A DNA stretch of 64,000 nt from an uncultured Lachnospiraceae bacterium. Lineage in GTDB: Bacteria; Bacillota; Clostridia; Lachnospirales; Lachnospiraceae. Below the pieces are notes generated by a model, which saw nothing but the letters and a program-made list of their open reading frames with translations, had not been told where the DNA came from and did not search any database. Each line of letters starts with the position of its first letter. Positions within the stretch are counted from its first letter, which is position 1. Shown here piece after piece: positions 8,641-19,406 of this stretch. The translations under genes were made by a program, and so were the position numbers. The stretch covers positions 1 through 64,000 of the forward strand of contig CANRPO010000017.1 of assembly GCA_947632515.1 (NCBI GenBank). Direction: 5' to 3'.

Positions 8641-9393
8641 TCAGCGAACACTGATTTTTTCTAAAATGAAAATGTATTCATGTGCTAACATCAAAAAATT
8701 AACTTGTTTTCCTTTCCAATAGTCTGCAGAGCGACAATTATGCTGTTCCTTAATAATAATCTCTCTTAATCGAAAACCGGCATTGATAAACAGTTGCATT
8801 GAATCCATCCCTAATGGTCTAACGTAGGAGTGTTCCCTGATATCCCCCATCATAAATGCACATATCTTACCACACTTGAGAACACGGAATGCTTCCTCAG
8901 CTACATCCTTCATGGCTTCTAAGAACTCATTATAGGCCAAATGGGATATATCTTCTTTTAAAGATGTACTATATCGAATAATATCTGCATAAGGGGGATG
9001 TGTACAGATCATATCTATACTTTCATTTTTGATAAATGATAAATTTTTCGCATTATCAAGTTTTGTGAATATTTTAGAACCATTACGAAACTCAAAGTTT
9101 AGATTTTGATTTGATAATTTGATGGAATTCGGATTGATATCAACGCCTATTGCATTTCTATTCAATAGTTTAGCCTCTATCAAAGTAGTTCCGCTTCCTA
9201 AGAACTGATCTAACACCCAATCATTCTCATTCGTGTATCTCAATATAAGATTCCTAGGAATATATGGCGACCAATTTCCTCGATACTCACCAGAATGTGT
9301 TGCCCACTTCCCTCTATCAGGGAATGACCAGACAGTTGTTTCTTCTAATTTAAAATTTTTAGGTTCGTATTTTATAAAATCATCTCCTCCCAA
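8641..9393 (-). CDS. Orphan N4/N6 DNA methyltransferase with THPPY motif
   Basis: The product has about 250 residues. The SAM-binding motif I is DQFLGSGTT (62-70) and the catalytic motif IV is THPPY (131-135) instead of the usual DPPY or SPPY. The N-terminal block (WSFPDRGKWATHSGEYRG, 22-39) is typical of the family of short amino-methyltransferases related to TRM11-like DNA methylases. No endonuclease partner is adjacent on this side, and the next gene (8532) starts the AlwI-type system. The start is uncertain: the strong Shine-Dalgarno (GGGAGGAG) is followed by an ATG that is out of frame and hits a stop after three codons. The only in-frame start, TTG at 9393, overlaps the Shine-Dalgarno itself. 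A one-base defect at the start, or a non-standard start codon, is possible. Confidence 0.68.
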   Translation of the reverse strand: MGGDDFIKYEPKNFKLEETTVWSFPDRGKWATHSGEYRGNWSPYIPRNLILRYTNENDWVLDQFLGSGTTLIEAKLLNRNAIGVDINPNSIKLSNQNLNFEFRNGSKIFTKLDNAKNLSFIKNESIDMICTHPPYADIIRYSTSLKEDISHLAYNEFLEAMKDVAEEAFRVLKCGKICAFMMGDIREHSYVRPLGMDSMQLFINAGFRLREIIIKEQHNCRSADYWKGKQVNFLMLAHEYIFILEKISVR

Positions 9394-9537
9394 AGCAAGT
9401 AATATAATTATACCTCAATTTATGCAACAAGAATATTAAAAAATATTAAATTCATAAATGCTTTTTCCTCGAAGCGCGTACAAATTTTCTACCTTTTTAA
9501 AGTTTCCTACAATGAAAACACAATTTAAATTTAGCAA

Positions 9538-9891
9538 TTATAAACAATATATAATCTCCTCCCTCACAACCTCCTCCGCCCTCGCCTGGATATTGTTCAT
9601 CTTCCTCACCCAGAACATCTGATCCGCCGCCTTTAACTGTTCCGTCACACCCTCAGACGCTGCCATCTGCTCCACCAGCACATCAAACCTCTGCTCTGCC
9701 TGCTCCTGCACCGCCAAAAGATGCTCTTTCAGCTTCCTGGTCAGAAGCAGTCCCGAACAGATCCCAGAGCGGTGTTCTTTCAAATACTGCCGCCTCATCC
9801 GTCCGAACTTCCGCAACTCTCCCTCTGGCTCCTGGTTGGAAATCAGGTTCGGGATCAGATAATCCCCGCATTTTTCATAAGTCAGTTTCAT
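9538..9891 (-). CDS. tnpV: Transposon-encoded protein TnpV
   Basis: The product has 117 residues from ATG at 9891, which has GAGAGG 8 nt upstream; an ATG two codons earlier lies too close to that site. It matches the TnpV family known from Tn4451/Tn4453-type and other clostridial mobilizable transposons. Visible family features are KLTYEKCGDYLIPNL at the start, RRQYLKEHRSG, and the C-terminal helix block with VTEQLKAADQMFWVRKMNNI. Its molecular role is not established. It follows a mob/pre fragment by 37 nt, the same neighbourhood seen in such elements. No TnpX-type serine recombinase is present in the window, so the element can no longer move by itself from what is visible. Confidence 0.82.
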   Translation of the reverse strand: MKLTYEKCGDYLIPNLISNQEPEGELRKFGRMRRQYLKEHRSGICSGLLLTRKLKEHLLAVQEQAEQRFDVLVEQMAASEGVTEQLKAADQMFWVRKMNNIQARAEEVVREEIIYCL

Positions 9892-9928
9892 TGTCATATC
9901 CTCTCTTTCTTCATCTCTTAATGACACT

Positions 9929-10552
9929 TTACAGTTCCTGCCCTTGGTATTTCTCTTTTTCCGGCATCCTGCGGATATTGTCCGTCCTCTGCCAATTCTG
10001 CTCCGCCGCCTCCGCCTTTGCCTCTTTCAGTTTCTGCTTTATAGTCTTTGGCGCAAGAGACTTCAGATATTCTGCAAACGCTTCTCCCAATCCTCCGGAT
10101 TCCACAAACCGCTTCAGCTTATCTAACCGCCCGTTCAGGGCATCGATCCGTTTCTCCAGTCTGGCTGTCTTCTTTTCATACTTTTCCACCAGATGGTTCT
10201 GCCGCACCGCCTTGTGGAAAACAGTAACTATTCTATTCCAGTCCGCCTTTTTCACCTTCACATATTCCTCGCCTCCGAACAGGCTGCTGACCAGAACCGC
10301 AGCGCTTTTTACTGCCTTAGTCTCCGCATCCGCCTCCCGCATGGCGGCCTTATATTCCAGCAGACTCAGATTCTCCCGCTTGACGCCCAGCGTTTCGATC
10401 TCTATGCCACGCCCAGCGCAGAGGTCCTCCAGATACGCCCTTTCCCTCTCCTGCCATGCCACCGTCTCATTCTGTTTCCTGCCGATACATCCCTTATGAA
10501 TCATCTGAAAGCACTTCATGATGAATATACGAAAAAAATATGAGAACACCAT
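9929..10552 (-). pseudogene. C-terminal part of a Mob/Pre (MobV) relaxase
   Basis: The frame encodes the C-terminal third of a plasmid-recombination/mobilization protein. It contains WQERERAYLEDLCAGRGIEI and LSLLEYKAAMREAD, followed by a long coiled coil (about residues 100-180). The N-terminal relaxase domain with its catalytic residues is absent. The first 30 or so residues of the frame (MVFSYFFRIFIMKCFQMIHK) are unrelated, so the gene was cut near 10490. Full Mob proteins of this type are about 400-500 residues. The sequence is richer in GC than the defence genes beside it, consistent with a different origin. With tnpV it marks a decayed mobilizable transposon at the tuf side of the island. 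Confidence 0.75.
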
Positions 10553-10625
10553 TAGAAAAAAGACTCCAAACCAATCGTCCGAAGTCTGCTAAGCGCACCT
10601 CGAAAATGCTCCGCATTTCCTCGGT

Positions 10626-10650
10626 CACGGGCATTCGCTAAATGCCCGTG
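10626..10650. repeat. Hairpin, possible degenerate copy of the 57-bp palindrome
   Basis: CACGGGCATT and AATGCCCGTG form a perfect 10-bp stem with a 5-nt loop. The segment GGCATTCGCTAA resembles the GGCATTCGCCAA of the repeat at 23474-23530, but the second half of that repeat is missing. Confidence 0.45.
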
Positions 10651-10660
10651 AAAGCAATAA

Positions 10661-10697
10661 AATAGGGACATCCAAGTAAAACTTGGAGTCCCTATTA
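10661..10697 (-). terminator. tuf transcription terminator
   Basis: AATAGGGACATCCAAG and its near complement ending CCCTATT form a long stem around TAAAA, about 45 bases beyond the tuf stop. On the minus strand the stem is followed by TTTTATT. The near-perfect arms and the AT-rich flanks on both sides suggest it can act in both directions. Confidence 0.75.
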
Positions 10698-10722
10698 TTA
10701 TCGCTTTTTATGCGCTTAACTC

Positions 10723-10794
10723 AAAGCTTTCGTGCAAGTTACTCAATGATACTAGCCACACGACCGGAACCAACCGTTCTACCACCCTCACGGA
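10723..10794 (-). repeat. tuf 3' end, partner of the direct repeat at 1856-1927
   Basis: This segment is the native-looking end of tuf. It shares 22 identical bases (10723-10744) followed by 39 of 50 matches with 1856-1927. The two copies have the same orientation and bracket about 8.8 kb of accessory DNA. Confidence 0.75.
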
Positions 10795-11926
10795 TAGCGA
10801 ACGTAAGACCCTGCTCCATAGCGATCGGGTGGATCAGCTCGATGGTCATCTCTACGTTATCGCCAGGCATGCACATCTCTGTGCCGGCGGGAAGGTTACA
10901 TACACCCGTGATGTCCGTTGTTCTGAAGTAGAACTGCGGTCTGTAGTTGTTGAAGAAAGGTGTATGACGACCGCCCTCGTCCTTGGTCAGAACGTATACC
11001 TGAGCCGTGAATTTCTTGTGGCATGTTACTGTGCCGGGCTTTGCGAGAACCTGTCCTCTCTCAATATCCGTTCTCTGGATACCACGAAGCAGAACACCGA
11101 TGTTATCACCGGCCTGCGCCTCGTCAAGCAGCTTACGGAACATCTCGATACCGGTTACAACGGATTTCTGTGTCTCCTCCTTAACGCCGATGATCTCAAC
11201 TTCATCGGACATATGAAGAACGCCGCGCTCTACTCTACCGGTAGCAACAGTACCGCGGCCCGTGATAGAGAATACGTCCTCGACAGGCATCAGGAAAGGC
11301 TTATCTGTATCACGCTGAGGATCCGGGATATAGGAATCAACGGTATCCATGAGCTCCATGATCTTGTCGCCCCACTCGCCTGAAGGATCTTCCAAGGCTT
11401 TCAAAGCGGAACCCTTGATGATCGGGCAGTCTGTAAATCCATACTCCTCCAGCTGCTCCGTGATCTCCATCTCAACCAGCTCAAGCAGCTCAGGATCGTC
11501 TACCATATCGCACTTGTTCATGAATACTACGATATAGGGAACGCCTACCTGACGGGACAGAAGGATATGCTCTTTGGTCTGAGCCATAACGCCGTCGGTA
11601 GCAGCTACAACGAGGATCGCACCGTCCATCTGAGCCGCGCCTGTGATCATGTTCTTTACATAGTCGGCATGTCCGGGGCAGTCAACGTGTGCATAGTGTC
11701 TCTTCTCTGTCTCGTACTCAACGTGAGCGGTCGAGATCGTGATACCTCTCTCTCTCTCCTCGGGAGCCTTATCGATATTCTCGAAATCTGTTGCAACGTT
11801 GCCGGCAACTCTCTCGGCCAGAACCTTTGTGATCGCAGCCGTCAGTGTGGTCTTACCATGGTCAACGTGACCAATGGTACCGATATTACAATGGGGTTTG
11901 TTTCTTTCAAACTTAGCTTTAGCCAT
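10739..11926 (-). CDS. tuf: Elongation factor Tu
   Basis: EF-Tu has 395 residues here, the normal length. It delivers aminoacyl-tRNA to the ribosomal A site with GTP hydrolysis. The GTPase motifs are intact: GHVDHGKT (G1, about 18-25), RGITI (G2), DCPGH (G3), NKCD (G4) and SAL (G5). The beta-barrel domains 2 and 3 follow and the tail is [15 protein letters not shown]. It starts at ATG 11926 with AGGAGG upstream. It has its own sigma-A promoter in the 138-base gap after fusA, so it can be expressed beyond the level of the str operon. Its 3' end is the apparent insertion point of the accessory island, and its terminator lies inside the junction region. Confidence 0.98.
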   Translation of the reverse strand: MAKAKFERNKPHCNIGTIGHVDHGKTTLTAAITKVLAERVAGNVATDFENIDKAPEERERGITISTAHVEYETEKRHYAHVDCPGHADYVKNMITGAAQMDGAILVVAATDGVMAQTKEHILLSRQVGVPYIVVFMNKCDMVDDPELLELVEMEITEQLEEYGFTDCPIIKGSALKALEDPSGEWGDKIMELMDTVDSYIPDPQRDTDKPFLMPVEDVFSITGRGTVATGRVERGVLHMSDEVEIIGVKEETQKSVVTGIEMFRKLLDEAQAGDNIGVLLRGIQRTDIERGQVLAKPGTVTCHKKFTAQVYVLTKDEGGRHTPFFNNYRPQFYFRTTDITGVCNLPAGTEMCMPGDNVEMTIELIHPIAMEQGLTFAIREGGRTVGSGRVASIIE

Positions 11927-11990
11927 TTCTAAAGTCCTCCTTACAAAATAGATAAATTTTTAATAGTTTCTGCACAATCAGCTATCTTTG

Positions 11991-12019
11991 ATTATATTAA
12001 AGATTGCCAATATTTTCAA
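11991..12019 (-). promoter_or_regulatory. Sigma-A promoter of tuf
   Basis: On the minus strand TTGAAA (12019-12014) and TATAAT (11996-11991) are separated by exactly 17 bases, about 65 bases upstream of the tuf start. The -10 is the perfect consensus. Confidence 0.8.
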
Positions 12020-12064
12020 GAGTTATTTGTACAAACCATTCAAAACAGCGGAAATATTTCAGCT

Positions 12065-14182
12065 TTACTTCATCCTTGCCGCCAAAACCTTCTCCTGCAC
12101 GTTCTTAGGCACCTGCTCGTACTTCTCAAAGAACATGGAGTAGTTGCCTCGTCCCTGTGTTCTGGAACGCAGATCTGTGGAGTAACCGAACATCTCCGCA
12201 AGCGGTACATAGCCTTTGACCATCTTGCCGCCGCCGATGTCCTCCATGCCTTCGATGCGTCCGCGGCGGGAGTTGATGTCGCCGATGACATCGCCCATGT
12301 ACTCCTCGGGCATGGTCACTTCGACCTTCATGATAGGCTCAAGCAGTACAGGGTTCGCCTTCTTCATGGCCTCTTTGAAACACATGGAGCCCGCAATGTG
12401 GAACGCCATCTCGGAGGAATCGACTTCGTGATAGGAACCGTCGTACACGTTCGCATACACGCCGAGTACCGGGAATCCTCCCAGAACACCGGCCTTGGCC
12501 GCCTCCTCGATACCTTCGCCGACCGCAGGAATGTACTCCTTCGGAATTGCGCCGCCGACTACGGTGGACTCATACTTGAACGTCTCTTCGCCGTTGGGAT
12601 CCATAGGCTCAAACTTAACTTTACAGTGACCGTACTGTCCACGGCCTCCGGACTGCTTTGCGTACTTGTACTCCTGATCGACAGGCTTTGTAAAGGTCTC
12701 TTTGTATGCAACTTGGGGAGCGCCGACATTGGCCTCCACTTTGTACTCGCGCAGAAGACGGTCTACGATGATCTCCAAGTGCAGCTCGCCCATACCGGCG
12801 ATGATGGTCTGCCCTGTCTCGGGATCTGTGTGCGCGCGGAATGTGGGATCTTCCTCCGCCAGTTTCGCAAGCGCCTCGCCCATCTTGCCCTGACCGGCCT
12901 TGGTCTTGGGCTCGATCGCCAGCTCGATAACCGGCTCGGGGAACTCCATGGACTCTAGGATGACCGGATGCTGCTCATCGCAGATCGTATCGCCTGTCGT
13001 AGTGAGTTTAAACCCTACCGCCGCGGCAATATCGCCGGAATATACCTTGTCGAGCTCCGCCCTCTTGTTGGCATGCATCTGCAGGATACGCCCGACACGC
13101 TCTTTCTTATCCTTCGTGGCATTCAGCACATAAGAGCCGGAATTTAAAGTGCCGGAATATACGCGGAAAAATGCCAGTTTGCCCACAAACGGATCTGCCA
13201 TGATCTTGAATGCCAGAGCCGCAAAAGGCTCGTCGTCGGAGGAATGTCTCTCGACTTCGTTGCCATCCGGGTCCACGCCCTTAATGGCGGGAATGTCCGT
13301 AGGCGCGGGCATATACTCCAGAATCGCATCCAGAAGTTTCTGAACGCCTTTATTTCTGTAAGCGGAACCGCAGCATACGGGAACCGCCGTGCACTCGCAG
13401 GTACCCTTGCGCAGCGCTTTCTTCAGTTCTTCTACGGAGGGTTCCTCACCCTCCAGGTACATCATGGTGAGATCGTCGTCCAGCTCGCAGACCTTCTCGA
13501 TCAGCTCCTCGCGATACTTGTTGGCCTCGTCCACCATATCGGCGGGAATGTCCGTGATCGTGATGTCCTCTCCCTTTTCATCATTATAGATGTAAGCCTT
13601 CATCTCGAATAGGTCGATGATCCCCTTGAAATCGTCCTCCTTGCCGATCGGCAGCTGCAGGACGATCGCGTTTTTACCTAATCTTGTTCTGATCTGATCT
13701 ACCGCGCCATAGAAATTAGCGCCCAAAATATCCATCTTGTTGATGAACGCCATTCTCGGTACGTTGTAGGTATCAGCCTGTCTCCATACGTTCTCTGACT
13801 GTGGCTCTACGCCACCCTTAGCACAAAATACGCCTACGGCGCCGTCGAGTACACGGAGTGAACGCTCAACTTCTACCGTGAAGTCAACGTGACCGGGCGT
13901 ATCAATGATATTGATACGGTGTTCCAGTGCACCTGGCTTGGGCTTGCAGTTTTCTTCCAAAGTCCAGTGACATGTGGTAGCGGCTGATGTGATCGTGATA
14001 CCTCGCTCCTGCTCCTGCTCCATCCAGTCCATGGTAGCCGTGCCTTCGTGAGTGTCACCGATCTTGTAGTTAACACCGGTATAATACAGGATACGCTCTG
14101 TCAATGTCGTCTTGCCGGCATCGATATGAGCCATGATACCTATATTTCTGGTTCTCTCTAGCGGATATTCTCTTCCAGCCAA
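12065..14182 (-). CDS. fusA: Elongation factor G
   Basis: The product has 705 residues and translocates tRNA and mRNA on the ribosome using GTP. The N-terminal G domain carries AHIDAGKTT (about 17-25), [13 protein letters not shown] and NKMD. The later domains II-V are complete and end in [15 protein letters not shown]. The position between rpsG (23 nt upstream) and tuf is the standard str-operon order. The N-terminus begins [20 protein letters not shown], as in other Firmicute EF-G proteins. No unusual residues were seen. Confidence 0.98.
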   Translation of the reverse strand: MAGREYPLERTRNIGIMAHIDAGKTTLTERILYYTGVNYKIGDTHEGTATMDWMEQEQERGITITSAATTCHWTLEENCKPKPGALEHRINIIDTPGHVDFTVEVERSLRVLDGAVGVFCAKGGVEPQSENVWRQADTYNVPRMAFINKMDILGANFYGAVDQIRTRLGKNAIVLQLPIGKEDDFKGIIDLFEMKAYIYNDEKGEDITITDIPADMVDEANKYREELIEKVCELDDDLTMMYLEGEEPSVEELKKALRKGTCECTAVPVCCGSAYRNKGVQKLLDAILEYMPAPTDIPAIKGVDPDGNEVERHSSDDEPFAALAFKIMADPFVGKLAFFRVYSGTLNSGSYVLNATKDKKERVGRILQMHANKRAELDKVYSGDIAAAVGFKLTTTGDTICDEQHPVILESMEFPEPVIELAIEPKTKAGQGKMGEALAKLAEEDPTFRAHTDPETGQTIIAGMGELHLEIIVDRLLREYKVEANVGAPQVAYKETFTKPVDQEYKYAKQSGGRGQYGHCKVKFEPMDPNGEETFKYESTVVGGAIPKEYIPAVGEGIEEAAKAGVLGGFPVLGVYANVYDGSYHEVDSSEMAFHIAGSMCFKEAMKKANPVLLEPIMKVEVTMPEEYMGDVIGDINSRRGRIEGMEDIGGGKMVKGYVPLAEMFGYSTDLRSRTQGRGNYSMFFEKYEQVPKNVQEKVLAARMK

Positions 14183-14205
14183 GGTTTTCTCCTCCTTTAT
14201 TTACT

Positions 14206-14718
<513 letters not shown>

Positions 14719-14835
14719 TTATCCGTGACAATAGATCATCGGTACTCACATGTGTCCTCTAATTCAATGTGTACGTGCGGTTTCTATAGACAAGAATACC
14801 AACACTAAATTAGTTCTGTTTGTGGTCGAAAATCT

Positions 14836-14952
14836 TACTCCTTAAAATACATCTCAGCCTGTAAGTCTGCGCGGCACATTCATGAAACGAATCTCACTGC
14901 ACTATAAGTTTGCGCAGCAAACTTATGAAGTTAATTCACGAAGTGAATTTAC
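14836..14952. repeat. Cluster of small palindromes between rpsL and rpsG
   Basis: The 281-base gap between rpsG and rpsL contains AAGTTTGC-GCA-GCAAACTT (14906-14924) and AATTCAC-GAA-GTGAATT (14933-14949), both perfect, plus looser repeats of CATTCATGAA type near 14877. They lie immediately after the rpsL stop on the minus strand. They may attenuate or process the str-operon transcript; no long T-run follows them. Confidence 0.5.
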
Positions 14953-14957
14953 TTCGT

Positions 14958-15377
14958 TTACTTCGAGGCTTTCGGTCTCTTAGCGCCGTACTTGGAACGA
15001 GCCTGTTTTCTGTTCGCAACGCCTGCGGTATCCAGCGTACCTCTGATGATGTGGTATCTTGTACCGGGCAGATCCTTGACCCTGCCGCCACGGATCAGAA
15101 CAACGCTGTGCTCCTGCAGATTGTGGCCTTCGCCGGGAATGTAGCTTGTCACTTCGATCCCGTTGGAAAGACGAACTCTGGCAATCTTTCTGAGCGCTGA
15201 GTTAGGCTTTTTAGGAGTTGCTGTCTTGACAGCTGTGCAGACACCTCTCTTCTGCGGAGAAGCCGTGTTGATCGCCGTCTTGTGAAGGGAATTGTACCCT
15301 TTCAACAGAGCGGGCGCTGTGGACTTCTTCACGGATGTCTGACGTCCTTTTCTGACTAACTGGTTGAATGTTGGCAT
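14958..15377 (-). CDS. rpsL: 30S ribosomal protein S12
   Basis: The product has 139 residues from ATG at 15377 ([19 protein letters not shown]), with AGGAGG 8 nt upstream. A GTG three codons earlier falls inside the Shine-Dalgarno. S12 shapes the decoding centre. The segment [20 protein letters not shown] carries Lys at the position where mutations give streptomycin resistance, so the allele looks wild type. It opens the str operon, separated from rpoC by a terminator and a palindromic repeat. Confidence 0.97.
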   Translation of the reverse strand: MPTFNQLVRKGRQTSVKKSTAPALLKGYNSLHKTAINTASPQKRGVCTAVKTATPKKPNSALRKIARVRLSNGIEVTSYIPGEGHNLQEHSVVLIRGGRVKDLPGTRYHIIRGTLDTAGVANRKQARSKYGAKRPKASK

Positions 15378-15460
15378 TCTTTTCACCTCCTATGTTATAT
15401 AATAGTAGAAATATTGTGTACTGCAGCGAGATGAAACCCGTCATGCACGTTTCACCCGTT

Positions 15461-15516
15461 ATCGCTGCATTCGCCAAATTGACAAGCAGGCTTGCCGACT
15501 CAGCTCATTGCCCGCG
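15461..15516 (+). repeat. Diverged copy of the 57-bp palindromic repeat
   Basis: The segment shares the left part (CTGCATTCGCCAA versus CGGCATTCGCCAA) and the right part (CAGCTCATTGCCCGCG versus TGGCTCACTGCTCGCG) with the copy at 23474-23530, in the same order and spacing, while the loop differs. It lies in the leader of rpsL. Confidence 0.6.
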
Positions 15517-15571
15517 TAAAAAAATGCATTCACGTGCACACTAAGATAGTATACTTGCCCGTGAATGCATT
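15517..15571 (-). terminator. Terminator after rpoC
   Basis: AATGCATTCACG (15523-15534) pairs perfectly with CGTGAATGCATT (15560-15571). On the minus strand the stem is followed by a run of T, the arrangement of a rho-independent terminator about 50 bases after the rpoC stop. Confidence 0.8.
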
Positions 15572-15620
15572 GTCAATACATTTTTTCTGTAAAATACCTA
15601 TAAGATGCCGATTGTCCCGC

Positions 15621-18600
15621 CTATTCCACGACTTCCATCGCCTCGGCGTTCTCCTCTGCCGTCTCCTCGGCATTCTCCTCTTCGGCGATCTCGATATCCT
15701 CCTCTTCTATGGCCTCGTTCTCAGCGTCAATATCCAGCATTTCTTCCATGTCTTCCGCCTCGTCCTGTTCCTCGAAACCGTCGTCGAAACTTACCTCGTC
15801 CTCCGCGGCAAGTCTGCTTAACAGATTTTCATCCGTGCTGAGGCGTGTATCGCGGTAGCGTTTCATACCCGTTCCCGCCGGGATCAGCTTGCCGATGATG
15901 ACGTTCTCCTTCAGACCGATCAGGGAATCGACCTTGCCCTTGATCGCCGCCTCGGTCAGCACCTTGGTCGTCTCCTGGAAGGATGCCGCTGACAGGAACG
16001 AATCTGTCGCCAGCGCAGCCTTGGTGATACCAAGCAGGATCTGTTTGCCGTCCGCCGGTTCTTTGCCGGCCTTGACCAGCTCCTCATTCAGATCTTCATA
16101 TTCCAGAACATCCACCAGCGTACCCGGCAGGAAGTCTGTGTCTCCGCTGCTCTCGATGCGCACCTTCTTGAGCATCTGGCGCACGATGACTTCGATGTGT
16201 TTGTCGGCGATGTCAACGCCCTGCAGACGGTACACGCGCTGTACTTCTCTCAGCATGTAATCCTGCACCGCGCGGATGCCCTTGATCTTCAGAAGGTCAT
16301 GGGGGTTCACGCTGCCCTCTGTCAGCTCGTCGCCGGCCTCCAGCACCGCTCCGTCAGTGATCTTTATTCTGGAGCCGTAGGAAATCAGGTAGGTCTTGGA
16401 CTCGCCTGTCTCCTCGTTGGTGATAACCACCTCTCTCTTTTTCTTCGTATCTTTGATCGTCGCCACACCGCCGAACTCCGCGATGATCGCAAGTCCCTTG
16501 GGCTTACGCGCCTCGAAGAGCTCCTCGACACGGGGAAGACCCTGCGTGATGTCGTCGCCGGCCACGCCGCCGGTATGGAAGGTACGCATCGTAAGCTGCG
16601 TACCAGGCTCGCCGATAGACTGCGCCGCAATGATGCCGACAGCCTCGCCGACCTGTACCGCCTCGCCTGTCGCCATGTTGGCGCCATAACACTTGGCGCA
16701 GATACCCACATGGGAACGGCAGGTCAGGATCGTGCGGATCTTTACCTCCTCGATGGGCTCGCCTTTCTCGTTGACGCCCGTTGTCAGGATCCTCTCCGCG
16801 CGCGCAGGCGTGATCATATGATTTCTCTTAACGATCATGTTGCCCTTGTTATCCTTGATGTCCTCACAGGAGAAACGGCCTGTGATTCTGTCTTTCAGGC
16901 TTTCAATCGTCTCCCTGCCGTCCATAAACGCCTTGACGGGAATGCCCGGGATCTCATCTTTACCCTCGCAGCAGTCCGTCTCGCGGATGATCAGCTCCTG
17001 AGAGACGTCCACCATACGTCTGGTCAGATACCCGGAGTCGGCCGTACGCAGCGCCGTATCGGACAGACCTTTACGCGCGCCGTGGGCGGACATGAAATAC
17101 TCCAACACGTCCAGACCTTCACGGAAGTTGGATTTGATCGGCAGCTCGATCGTTCTGCCCGTCGTATCCGCCATCAATCCACGCATACCCGCCAGCTGTT
17201 TGATCTGCTGATTGGAACCGCGGGCGCCGGAGTCGGCCATCATATAGATGTTATTGTACTTATCCAGACCGCTCAGCAGAACTTCCGTCAGTTCCTTATC
17301 CGTCTCATTCCAAGTCTCCACGACCGCGCGGTATCTCTCTTCCTCCGTGATCAGACCGCGTCTGAAATTCATGGAGATCTTGTCTACCGTTGCCTGTGCC
17401 GCCTCCAGCAGCTCTTCTTTCCTGGCAGGCACGGTCATATCGGAGATCGAAACGGTCATGGCCGCTCTGGTGGAATATTTGTATCCCGTAGATTTGATCA
17501 GATCCAGCACCTCCGCTGTCTTGACAGCGCCATGGATGTTGATGACCTTCTCCAAAATCTGTTTTAACTCTTTCTTGCCAACATGGAAGTCCACTTCCAG
17601 TTTCAGCAGATCTTCCGGGTCTGTTCTGTCCACATACCCCAGATCCTGCGGCAGAATCTCATTGAAAAGGAATCTTCCCAGCGTGGATTCCACGTTGCCT
17701 GTTACCGTCTCGCCTTCAGGCGTCTGCTTGGTAACTCTGACTTTAATTCTGGTGTGCAGCGTGCATGCGCCGTTCTCGTATGCCAGGATCGCCTCGTTTA
17801 CGTTCTTGAAGAATTTGCCCTCACCGATCGCGCCGGGTCTTTCCTGTGTCAGGTAGTAGATACCCAATACCATATCCTGAGAAGGCACGGCCACCGGACC
17901 GCCGTCCGACGGTTTCAGCAGATTGTTCGGGGACAGCAGCAGGAAACGGCACTCCGCCTGCGCCTCCACAGACAACGGAAGATGGACCGCCATCTGGTCT
18001 CCGTCGAAGTCGGCGTTGAACGCCGTACATACCAGCGGATGCAGCTTGATCGCTTTACCTTCTACCAGAATAGGCTCAAAAGCCTGAATACCGAGTCTGT
18101 GCAGCGTAGGGGCGCGGTTCAGCATGACCGGATGCTCCGTGATCACTTCCTCCAGCACATCCCATACCTGCGTATCTAATCTCTCCACCAATTTCTTGGC
18201 ATTCTTGATATTCTGAGAGATGCCTCTCGACACCAGTTCTTTCATGACAAAAGGCTTGAACAGCTCGATGGCCATCTCTTTCGGCAGGCCGCACTGGTAG
18301 ATTTTCAGCTCCGGGCCTACCACGATAACGGAACGTCCCGAATAATCGACACGCTTGCCGAGCAGATTCTGACGGAAACGTCCCGATTTACCTTTTAACA
18401 TATCGGACAGGGACTTGAGCGCTCTGTTGCCGGGGCCGGTTACCGGGCGTCCCCTTCTGCCGTTGTCGATCAGGGCGTCCACAGCCTCCTGGAGCATTCT
18501 CTTCTCGTTGCGCACGATGATGTCGGGCGCGCCCAGCTCCAACAGTCTCTTCAAACGGTTGTTTCTGTTGATAATTCTTCTGTACAGATCGTTCAGATCG

Positions 18601-19382
18601 CTGGTCGCGAAACGACCGCCATCCAGCTGTACCATAGGGCGAAGATCGGGCGGGATGACCGGAATCGCGTCCATGATCATCCACTCCGGCTGATTGCCGG
18701 ACTCTCTGAAGGCCTCCACCACTTCCAATCTCTTGATGATGCGGGCGCGTTTCTGTCCCATGGAATCGCGCAGCTCTTCCTTGAGCTCGGCCGCCTCCTT
18801 CTCCAGATCGATCGCCTGCAGCAGCTCCTTGATCGCCTCGGCGCCCATGCCGACGCGGAACTTGCTGCCCCATGTCTCTCTGGCGTCCTGATACTCCTTC
18901 TCGGAGAGAACCTGTTTGTATTCCAGATCGCTCTCGCCGCCGTCCAGCACAATGTAGGACGCAAAGTACAGCACCTTCTCGAGCACTCTCGGCGACAGAT
19001 CAAGGATCAGACCCATGCGGCTCGGGATGCCCTTAAAATACCAAATATGAGAAACAGGCGCGGCCAGTTCGATATGTCCCATACGCTCTCTGCGGACGCT
19101 GGCCTTCGTGACTTCAACGCCGCATCTGTCGCAGACTACGCCTTTATATCTGATCTTCTTGTACTTACCGCAGTGGCACTCCCAGTCCTTGCTGGGCCCG
19201 AAGATCTTCTCACAGAACAGACCCTCTTTTTCGGGCTTTAACGTTCTATAGTTAATGGTTTCAGGCTTAGTGACCTCGCCTCTGGACCACTCTCTGATTT
19301 TTTCGGGCGATGCCAAACCGATCTTGATGGCATCAAATGTCATAGGTTGATACGTTTCTTGTCTTAAATCTGACATCTTCAA
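15621..19382 (-). CDS. rpoC: RNA polymerase beta' subunit
   Basis: The product has 1253 residues. It forms the catalytic centre of RNA polymerase with beta. The N-terminal zinc site ([20 protein letters not shown], about 70-90) and the Mg2+-binding [12 protein letters not shown] are intact, as are the bridge-helix and trigger-loop regions. The start is taken as TTG at 19382 (AAGGAG 8 nt upstream, in-frame TGA just before); ATG two codons later is the alternative. The last 50 or so residues form a strongly acidic, Glu/Ala-rich tail ([20 protein letters not shown]), longer than in model Firmicutes. The gene follows rpoB by 24 nt and ends the rif operon before a terminator. Confidence 0.98.
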   Translation of the reverse strand: MKMSDLRQETYQPMTFDAIKIGLASPEKIREWSRGEVTKPETINYRTLKPEKEGLFCEKIFGPSKDWECHCGKYKKIRYKGVVCDRCGVEVTKASVRRERMGHIELAAPVSHIWYFKGIPSRMGLILDLSPRVLEKVLYFASYIVLDGGESDLEYKQVLSEKEYQDARETWGSKFRVGMGAEAIKELLQAIDLEKEAAELKEELRDSMGQKRARIIKRLEVVEAFRESGNQPEWMIMDAIPVIPPDLRPMVQLDGGRFATSDLNDLYRRIINRNNRLKRLLELGAPDIIVRNEKRMLQEAVDALIDNGRRGRPVTGPGNRALKSLSDMLKGKSGRFRQNLLGKRVDYSGRSVIVVGPELKIYQCGLPKEMAIELFKPFVMKELVSRGISQNIKNAKKLVERLDTQVWDVLEEVITEHPVMLNRAPTLHRLGIQAFEPILVEGKAIKLHPLVCTAFNADFDGDQMAVHLPLSVEAQAECRFLLLSPNNLLKPSDGGPVAVPSQDMVLGIYYLTQERPGAIGEGKFFKNVNEAILAYENGACTLHTRIKVRVTKQTPEGETVTGNVESTLGRFLFNEILPQDLGYVDRTDPEDLLKLEVDFHVGKKELKQILEKVINIHGAVKTAEVLDLIKSTGYKYSTRAAMTVSISDMTVPARKEELLEAAQATVDKISMNFRRGLITEEERYRAVVETWNETDKELTEVLLSGLDKYNNIYMMADSGARGSNQQIKQLAGMRGLMADTTGRTIELPIKSNFREGLDVLEYFMSAHGARKGLSDTALRTADSGYLTRRMVDVSQELIIRETDCCEGKDEIPGIPVKAFMDGRETIESLKDRITGRFSCEDIKDNKGNMIVKRNHMITPARAERILTTGVNEKGEPIEEVKIRTILTCRSHVGICAKCYGANMATGEAVQVGEAVGIIAAQSIGEPGTQLTMRTFHTGGVAGDDITQGLPRVEELFEARKPKGLAIIAEFGGVATIKDTKKKREVVITNEETGESKTYLISYGSRIKITDGAVLEAGDELTEGSVNPHDLLKIKGIRAVQDYMLREVQRVYRLQGVDIADKHIEVIVRQMLKKVRIESSGDTDFLPGTLVDVLEYEDLNEELVKAGKEPADGKQILLGITKAALATDSFLSAASFQETTKVLTEAAIKGKVDSLIGLKENVIIGKLIPAGTGMKRYRDTRLSTDENLLSRLAAEDEVSFDDGFEEQDEAEDMEEMLDIDAENEAIEEEDIEIAEEENAEETAEENAEAMEVVE

Positions 19383-19406
19383 TCACCATGCTCCTTCCGG
19401 ATTATT

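Noticed and set aside
10739-11926. tuf considered as one of two full copies, with the other at the left edge
   Set aside because: Only the last 17 or so codons of EF-Tu are recognisable at 1856-1927; the frame upstream of them is not EF-Tu.
16197-17567. A long plus-strand frame inside rpoC, and similar ones inside rpoB, fusA and the carboxyltransferase gene
   Set aside because: These overlap essential, conserved genes on the other strand and resemble no protein family.
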